From contig JBHPEA010000046.1 of the NCBI GenBank assembly GCA_042577505.1, positions 1 through 7,466 of the forward strand: a stretch of DNA of 7,466 nt. The letters run 5' to 3'. Shown piece by piece: positions 4,601 to 7,466 of the stretch. The translations under genes and the position numbers were made by a program. Origin of the DNA: JACQSR01 sp042577505. Its GTDB lineage: Archaea > Nanobdellota > Nanobdellia > Woesearchaeales > JACQSR01. Within the stretch, counting starts at the first letter, position 1. Every line of letters begins with the position of its first letter. The notes beneath the pieces were generated by a model. The model saw only the letters and a list, made by a program, of their open reading frames with translations, was not told where the DNA came from and ran no database searches.

Positions 4601-7466
4601 TGTGTGTCACAATTAGAATCAATTCCATCATCTACAACTTCAGTACCGTTTGGATTAACACTTGAGTTAGTATCTAGACAATCAGTATTATTCAGTACGT
4701 CAGTTCCTACATTTCTTTCACAAGAACTGCTTGATGAAGCATTTCCAAATAAGTCTCCATCACTATCTGCATACCATGTTACTCCTGGATATTCAGCTGC
4801 ATCATAATCGTCACAATCAGTACTTACACCAGATTCATTGGTATCTACACAGTCTAAGTCTGCACTTGCTATTGTTGTTGTGTTACCATAGTTGTCATTA
4901 TCATAATCAGCATAACATAATTCACTACCATCACAAGTAGAATCAATTCCATCATTAACTACTTCAGTTGCTCCAGGATTGATAGAAGCATTGTTATCAT
5001 TGCAATCGATTTGTCCTGGATTTGTACATTGACTTCCTCCGCTTACCCCATAACCATCTCCGTCAGAATCAGTACAGTTTAGTAAAATTTCTACATCCTC
5101 GTCATCAAATGATATCTCGTCATCACTGTCATTATATATTGTAGCATTGTTTGTTGTGTTACCTACAGAAATTCCAGTGAAGTTGATTTGAACAACATAT
5201 GAATTTCCTGTGGTTAAGTTGAATTCCCATCCGATGAAGTTTTCAGATACATTATTTTCTTCGTATGGAACGCTTGTTTGATCCAAGAATGTTAAGTAGC
5301 TATCATCATAAGAATCCTCTAACCAATAATACGACGCATTAACATTACCTTCGTTTGTTACATTTAGTATGAATGTTACAACACTTCCGTTAGTAACAGA
5401 TGAATTTACAACTGTTTTTGATATTGTGAGATTCACTGAAGGAACATATGTTGAATTAACTTCAATACTTGAGCTATCTTGACTGAAGCTTGTGTTACCA
5501 TAGATGTCTTGAGTTGTTACATTTACATTATTATTTAGTGTTCCATCGGTTTCTGGTGTTAAATTCAAGTATACAACAGTTGATTCGTTTGCCTGTAATA
5601 CAACGCCCAGATACCATTCAACTTCTCCATCTGTGGATGTATCATTGGCGGTTGGAGAGGACGAATCGTAATCAAAGTCTGCAGAATCGAAGTAATCTGT
5701 GATATTTTCTAATGTGATATTGGATTCTCCAATATTTGTGATATTAATCATGAATTGTGCTGTTCCGTTGTCTAGGATTGATGGAGTAAGAGTAGTCTTA
5801 GTTACTGAAATATTTGTTTCCAAGGCCAGATCTTGACCACTACAGTCTTCATCGATTCCATTGTAAGGTACGTCTGTTGCTCCAGGATTAATCGATGAGT
5901 TTGCATCATTGCAGTCTCCAGTTGGATCTGATGTTACAGCTTCTCCAGTATCAGTACAGTCAAGATCTGCAGAAGTTGTGTTAGCTGTTGCGTTTGGTCT
6001 GTAATTATCATCATCTGCATCAACATAACATAATTCGTTAGTGTCACAGTTAAAGTCTACTCCGTCATCTACTGTTTCAGCTGCTCCTGGATTAATTGAT
6101 GAATTTGCATTATTGCAGTCAGTACTTACACCAGATTCGTTAGTATCAGCACAATCTAGGTCTGCACTAGCAGTAGTGGTGCTGTTTCCATAATTATCAT
6201 TATCCCCATCCCAATAACATAATTCACTTCCATCACAGTTAGAATCAATTCCATCAGCTACATATTCAGTTGCATTTGGATTAACGCTACTATTACCATC
6301 ATAACAATCAGTGTTGTTCAATACGTCAGTTCCTACATTTCTATCACAAGAACTGCTAGATGACGCATTTCCAAACAAGTCTCCATCACTATCTGCATAC
6401 CAAGTTACTCCTGGATATTCAGCTGCATCATAATCGTCACAGTCAGTTGAAACTCCAGATTCATTGGTATCTACACAATCTAAGTCTCCACTTGCAATTG
6501 TAGTAGAGTTTCCATAATTATCATTGTCATAATCTGCATAACAAAGCTCACTTCCATCACAGTTAGAATCAATTCCATCAGCTACATTCTCAGTTGCATT
6601 TGGATTAACGCTACTATTACCATCATAACAATCAGTATTATTCAATACGTCAGTTCCTACATTTCTATCACAAGAACTGCTCGATGAAGCATTACCAAAT
6701 AGATCCCCATCACTATCTGCATACCAAGTTACTCCTGGATATTCAGCTGCATCATAATCGTCACAATCTGTACTAACTGTTGATTCATTAGTATCTGAAC
6801 AATCTAAATCTGCACTTGCTATAGTGGTGGTATTCCCGTAGTTATCATTATCATAATCTGCATAACACAATTCATTGCCATCACATGTTGAATCAATTCC
6901 ATCATTTACTATTTCAGTTCCGTTTGGATTAATGCTTGAATTGTCGTCATTACAATCTGTATTATCTGCTACTTCACCAACAGGTAAAGTTCCGTTTGTA
7001 CAGAAAACAGTGCTATCAGAACCATTCCCAAAGTTATCTCCATCATCATCAGGATATCCAGTTATGTTCTGCCATATTGAAGCATTGTTATCATCACAAT
7101 CTACGCTATTATTATATGTATCAAAGTCTAAATCGTCAGCTGGATTTACTGTAATGCTTGAGCTATCCAGACTAAAGCTTGAATTACCATAGATATCTTC
7201 AGTTGTAACATTCACATAGTTAGTAAATGTACCATTAGTCAAAGGAGTCAAGTTCAAGTAAACAACAGTTGATTCATTTGCTTCCAATACTACATTCAAG
7301 TACCATTCATTGTTCCCATTAGTTGTATCGTTTGCAGTTGGGCTTGAAGCAGAGTAGCTAAACTCTGAATCGCTATAATAGTCAGTGATATTCTCAAGAG
7401 TGATGTTTGATTCTCCAATGTTGGTAATGTTAATCATAAATCTAGCTGTTTGGTTATCATAAATTG
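1642..7466 (-). CDS. Giant mosaic surface protein: DUF11-like modules and MopE-type Asp/Asn/Cys arrays, C-terminal anchor (5' partial)
   Basis: The frame is open through the right edge (codons to 7464 read IYDNQTARF before the Met at 7435-7437), so that Met is internal and the N-terminus is missing. About 1,940 residues are seen without a break. Order from N to C: DUF11-like module; array A of MopE-type motifs; two DUF11-like modules; array B; DUF11-like module; array C; DUF11-like module; Ig-like domain; thrombospondin-type-3-like motifs; Cys-containing beta domain; Gly/Ser linker; Cys-rich knots; Pro-rich stalk; one membrane helix; basic tail. Sequons are very dense, as expected for an exported archaeal glycoprotein. 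The protein should lie outside the cell with only the last ~17 residues inside. Asp/Asn motifs probably bind Ca2+ or other cations. Plausible roles are cell-surface coat or adhesion; none is demonstrated. It ends five bases from the small convergent gene. Confidence 0.93.
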   Translation of the reverse strand, partial: IYDNQTARFMINITNIGESNITLENITDYYSDSEFSYSASSPTANDTTNGNNEWYLNVVLEANESTVVYLNLTPLTNGTFTNYVNVTTEDIYGNSSFSLDSSSITVNPADDLDFDTYNNSVDCDDNNASIWQNITGYPDDDGDNFGNGSDSTVFCTNGTLPVGEVADNTDCNDDNSSINPNGTEIVNDGIDSTCDGNELCYADYDNDNYGNTTTIASADLDCSDTNESTVSTDCDDYDAAEYPGVTWYADSDGDLFGNASSSSSCDRNVGTDVLNNTDCYDGNSSVNPNATENVADGIDSNCDGSELCYADYDNDNYGNSTTIASGDLDCVDTNESGVSTDCDDYDAAEYPGVTWYADSDGDLFGNASSSSSCDRNVGTDVLNNTDCYDGNSSVNPNATEYVADGIDSNCDGSELCYWDGDNDNYGNSTTTASADLDCADTNESGVSTDCNNANSSINPGAAETVDDGVDFNCDTNELCYVDADDDNYRPNATANTTSADLDCTDTGEAVTSDPTGDCNDANSSINPGATDVPYNGIDEDCSGQDLALETNISVTKTTLTPSILDNGTAQFMINITNIGESNITLENITDYFDSADFDYDSSSPTANDTSTDGEVEWYLGVVLQANESTVVYLNLTPETDGTLNNNVNVTTQDIYGNTSFSQDSSSIEVNSTYVPSVNLTISKTVVNSSVTNGSVVTFILNVTNEGNVNASYYWLEDSYDDSYLTFLDQTSVPYEENNVSENFIGWEFNLTTGNSYVVQINFTGISVGNTTNNATIYNDSDDEISFDDEDVEILLNCTDSDGDGYGVSGGSQCTNPGQIDCNDNNASINPGATEVVNDGIDSTCDGSELCYADYDNDNYGNTTTIASADLDCVDTNESGVSTDCDDYDAAEYPGVTWYADSDGDLFGNASSSSSCERNVGTDVLNNTDCLDTNSSVNPNGTEVVDDGIDSNCDTQEICYFDADDDNYRPNATANITSSDLDCTDSTEAVKSDPTGDCNDANSSINPGATEVCNGIDDDCAGGTDNGLSAPSCTEQDGVCSGSTKTCGGASGWLSCNATNYGVDFESDESTCDTLDNDCDSQTDEGCYTNISITKTTIQSPIWDSGMAQFMINITNIGDANITLENVTDYFTAGEFNYNSSSPTANDTSTDGLVKWYLSVVLQGNESTIVYLNLTPEANGTLYNYVNVTTVDVHGNISFDQASSSVTVNSTPINCTDIDTDGYGINGGTDCTVPGQIDCDDNNASINPNATEIINDGVDMNCDGTELCYADYDNDNYGNTTNISSADLDCADTNESTVSTDCNDNDASVYPGAPETAYDGIDQDCDGQDLTLEVGSTIVKTTVSSPIWHNETAQFVINITNAGESNYTMNNVTDYFTAGEFNYSSSDPAADDTSTDGIVIWNLNVRLTPNESTTIYLNLTPESSGTFTNYVNVSILDQFNNISTANDSAQVVVNYLDVTDPVVNISLPLNNSNVTSHNLAATLSTSFVEDSGNVASAWYTIDSLTDQNTICTSCTSGTANVTFTSYGSHTITVYAQDSSGRNGSNSTTINLVLDTDNDGIPDTNETDADNDGINDTSDLVKGDLDNVNSNLPLINLTINGSDNLSKIFNQTLTVQFTNETDVLVEFEYDFAQNVTLNLANVTIKDTSDNTTGSILISGIDLSSIGETKTVYVPRIDTTINGLCIRDAELASVSQLTSACTGTGEVKIECDGSTQSGYTCTLNATSNRYRITGLTHSVVKQYSYTQPSGTGGSGGGSGAGDKDKCNDKLDNDGDGLIDYPNDPGCISKYDNTEIDCFRDVDCDGGYECKYNTCVPEKKISLPKITYEPEPTCSDNTQNQDETDVDCGGLTCPPCPNGNKCILNTDCTNHCHPSDKICYTFIPETDEPPPVVTKRPIQVEKVATAGIMMAIVALLFVLVFGGGLLVRQIVYSNPHKRAKKKHK
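1645..1659 (+). terminator. Possible T-rich archaeal terminator of the small gene
   Basis: Just past the TAG at 1634-1636 the plus strand is T-rich (TTTGTGTTTCTTTTT). Archaeal RNA polymerase can terminate at such tracts without a hairpin. The same bases encode the Lys-rich tail of the giant protein on the other strand, so the T-richness may merely reflect those codons. Confidence 0.3.
1645..1761 (-). other. C-terminal transmembrane anchor and basic cytosolic tail
   Basis: Codons 1696-1761 encode ~22 hydrophobic residues (AGIMMAIVALLFVLVFGG and on to LLV). Codons 1645-1695 encode a 17-residue tail ending HKRAKKKHK. The positive-inside rule places the tail in the cytoplasm and all preceding domains outside. 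There is no PGF motif before the helix, so archaeosortase processing is not indicated. Confidence 0.88.
1762..2190 (-). other. Cys-rich knots and Pro-rich stalk next to the membrane
   Basis: KCNDKLDNDGDGLIDYPNDP, CFRDVDCDGGYECKYNTC, then CSDNTQNQDETDVDCGG leading to CPPCPNGNKC and TDCTNHCHPSDKIC. Many closely spaced cysteines suggest disulfide knots. The region ends in a stalk with PETDEPPPVV just outside the membrane helix. Confidence 0.75.
2191..2232 (-). other. Gly/Ser flexible linker
   Basis: Low-complexity PSGTGGSGGGSGAG separating the last beta domain from the Cys-rich juxtamembrane region. Confidence 0.8.
2233..2709 (-). other. Cys-containing beta domain before the anchor region
   Basis: A strand-rich region (LINLTINGSDNLSK, LTVQFTNETDVLVEFEYD, ILISGIDLSSIGETKTVYV). 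It ends in a Cys-bearing part (GLCIRDAELASVSQLTSAC, then IECDGSTQSGYTC and YRITGLTHSVVKQY). I recall this C-terminal part recurring ahead of anchors in archaeal surface proteins, but I have no family name for it. Confidence 0.5.
2710..2814 (-). other. Thrombospondin type-3-like calcium motifs
   Basis: VLDTDNDGIPDTNETDADND followed by DGINDTSD gives two DxDxDGIxD loops of the type that binds Ca2+ in thrombospondin type-3 and OmpA-associated repeats. Short, ~35 residues, linking the Ig-like domain to the next beta domain. Confidence 0.75.
2815..3099 (-). other. Ig-like domain of the giant protein
   Basis: DVTDPVVNISLPLNNSNV at its start and SYGSHTITVYAQDSSGRN near its end are the hallmarks of Ig-like/PKD-like repeats in surface proteins (TxPxVxIxxPxNxS ... 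HTIxVxAxDxxGN). A CTSC pair sits in the middle. Confidence 0.65.
3100..3480 (-). other. DUF11-like beta module 5 of the giant protein
   Basis: LTLEVGSTIVKTTVSSPI, TAQFVINITNAGESN, AADDTSTDGIVIWNLNVRL, PNESTTIYLNLTPESSGT, YVNVSILDQFNN, AQVVVNYL. The last and most diverged of the MINITN-type modules. Confidence 0.72.
3481..3840 (-). other. Array C: short MopE-type array
   Basis: CTDIDTDGYGINGG, DCDDNNASINPNATEIIN, ELCYADYDNDNYGN, DCNDNDASVYPGAPE and DGIDQDCDGQD. Its first part closely parallels the opening of array B, so the two share an ancestral block. Confidence 0.78.
3841..4203 (-). other. DUF11-like beta module 4 of the giant protein
   Basis: TNISITKTTIQSPIWDSG, AQFMINITNIGDANITLE, DTSTDGLVKWYLSVVLQG, NESTIVYLNLTPEANGT, YVNVTTVDVHGNIS, SSSVTVNS. 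Close relative of module 2. Confidence 0.75.
4204..5079 (-). other. Array B: MopE-type motifs plus Cys-rich CSGSTKTC segment
   Basis: Opens with CTDSDGDGYGVSGG and DCNDNNASINPGATEVVN, then the dispersed 108-residue unit, then CYFDADDDNYRPN and SINPGATEVCNGIDDDC. It closes with a segment (about 4204-4400) of the form GVCSGSTKTCGGASGWLSC followed by CDTLDNDCDSQTDEGC. That closing layout is the classic MopE-associated cysteine repeat known mostly from bacterial surface proteins. Confidence 0.78.
4600..4923 (-). repeat. Dispersed third copy of the 108-residue unit
   Basis: Same length and layout as the tandem units in array A: ELCYADYDNDNYGN, a DLDC...VSTDC link, DDYDAAEYPGVTWYADSDG, SSSSSC, NVGTDVLNNTDC. 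It ends in IDSNCDTQ. By eye about ten of 108 residues differ from the first tandem copy. It lies roughly 1.6 kb from that pair, in array B. Confidence 0.88.
5080..5449 (-). other. DUF11-like beta module 3, divergent
   Basis: Starts at VNLTISKTVVNSSVTNGS and keeps the core FILNVTNEGNVNAS, but the middle and end differ from the other modules (YYWLEDSYDDSYLTFLDQ, FNLTTGNSYVVQINFTG, then DDEISFDDEDVEILLN). It probably has the same fold but is a more conventional DUF11 repeat and not a recent copy of modules 2, 4 and 5. Confidence 0.65.
5450..5829 (-). other. DUF11-like beta module 2 of the giant protein
   Basis: Starts at LALETNISVTKTTLTPSI and runs through TAQFMINITNIGESNITL, DTSTDGEVEWYLGVVLQA, NESTVVYLNLTPETDGT and DSSSIEVNS. 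Full-length example of the repeated module at ~120 residues. Confidence 0.75.
5830..7147 (-). other. Array A: MopE-type Asp/Asn/Cys motifs
   Basis: About 440 residues in which motifs of the type DCNDxNxSINPxATE followed by DGIDxNCDG alternate with CYADYDNDNYGN and WYADSDGDLFGN segments. These match the putative metal-binding motif family seen in MopE-like proteins (PF11617), as I recall it. Asp/Asn ladders of the form DxDxDxxG suggest Ca2+-type coordination, and cysteines recur at fixed places, suggesting one disulfide per motif. The array includes the 324-bp tandem repeat. Confidence 0.8.
6226..6873 (-). repeat. Two tandem 324-bp (108-residue) units
   Basis: Units 6550-6873 and 6226-6549 encode 108 residues each, both beginning ELCYADYDNDNYGN and ending IDSNCDGS. 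By eye they differ at about five residues (T/S, A/G, S/V, T/G, N/Y), while many synonymous bases also differ. The next unit (from 6225 downward) starts the same way (ELCYWDGDNDNYGN) but is shorter and diverged. Confidence 0.9.
7148..7466 (-). other. DUF11-like beta module 1 (partial) of the giant protein
   Basis: Reads FMINITNIGESN, then a Tyr/Ser stretch, ANDTTNGNNEWYLNVVL, ANESTVVYLNLTP, YVNVTTEDIYGN and SSSITVN. This is the repeated scaffold of modules 2, 4 and 5 and resembles the DUF11/CARDB-like beta-sandwich repeats of surface proteins. Its N-terminal strands lie beyond the window. Confidence 0.75.

Noticed and set aside
6226..6873. CRISPR-like or satellite repeat
   Set aside because: The period is 324 bp, a multiple of three, the frame is open throughout and no spacers exist; it is a coding protein repeat.
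6875..7192. 105-residue plus-strand frame, and others at 674-865, 2330-2626, 2672-2869, 4604-4807 and 5490-5702
   Set aside because: Each is antisense to a well-supported coding region and has unremarkable low-complexity translation.
7435..7437. Met at 7435-7437 as the true start of the giant protein
   Set aside because: The frame stays open to the window edge and the preceding codons (YDNQTARF) match the residues before FMINITN or QFMINITN in modules 2 and 4, so this Met is internal.
1..7466. tRNA, rRNA, transposase or phage genes
   Set aside because: None was seen on either strand; apart from the 67-base promoter gap and five bases at 1637-1641, the window is covered by the three genes and the msrA fragment.

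Overview
The window looks like a fragment of an AT-rich archaeal genome, most likely a small-genome (DPANN-type, Woesearchaeota/Pacearchaeota-like) lineage. This rests on three things: the style of the proteins (a short helical N-terminal domain ahead of a single membrane anchor, Asn/Asp/Thr-rich exported domains loaded with N-glycosylation sequons, and a small acidic zinc-finger protein), TATA-like boxes about 26-28 bases from start codons, and the lack of a Shine-Dalgarno site before one of the genes. The lineage is an inference; no rRNA or other marker gene is present.

Layout. Positions 1-133 (minus strand) read as the C-terminal part of a peptide methionine sulfoxide reductase (MsrA), with its N-terminal half and catalytic Cys missing. 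It is joined out of frame to the 3' end of the next gene. Positions 76-1257 (minus) encode a 393-residue single-pass membrane protein with a Cys/Asp-rich ectodomain; its last ~13 residues come from the msrA DNA in the wrong frame, so its true C-terminus is probably lost. Positions 1258-1324 form a compact divergent promoter region with two mirror-image TATA-like boxes. Positions 1349-1636 (plus) encode a 95-residue acidic protein with a CxxC...CxxxC zinc-finger-like tail. Five bases later, convergently, comes the stop codon of a giant minus-strand gene that fills 1642-7466 and runs off the right edge.

The giant gene dominates the window. More than 1,940 residues are visible and its N-terminus is missing. 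From N to C it alternates DUF11-like beta-sandwich modules with arrays of MopE-type (PF11617-like) Asp/Asn/Cys metal-binding motifs. An Ig-like domain, thrombospondin-type-3-like calcium motifs, a further beta domain, a Gly/Ser linker, Cys-rich juxtamembrane knots, one C-terminal transmembrane helix and a Lys-rich cytosolic tail follow. The arrays are mosaics of a few shared blocks, including a 324-bp unit present twice in tandem and once more 1.6 kb away.

How the parts may work together: both minus-strand proteins are predicted to sit in the cytoplasmic membrane with large disulfide- and cation-stabilised domains outside, anchored at opposite ends (N-terminal for the 393-residue protein, C-terminal for the giant one). 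This fits a cell-surface coat, adhesin or host-contact role, but no specific function can be read from the sequence. The small zinc protein is a probable cytosolic protein of unknown function and need not be related.
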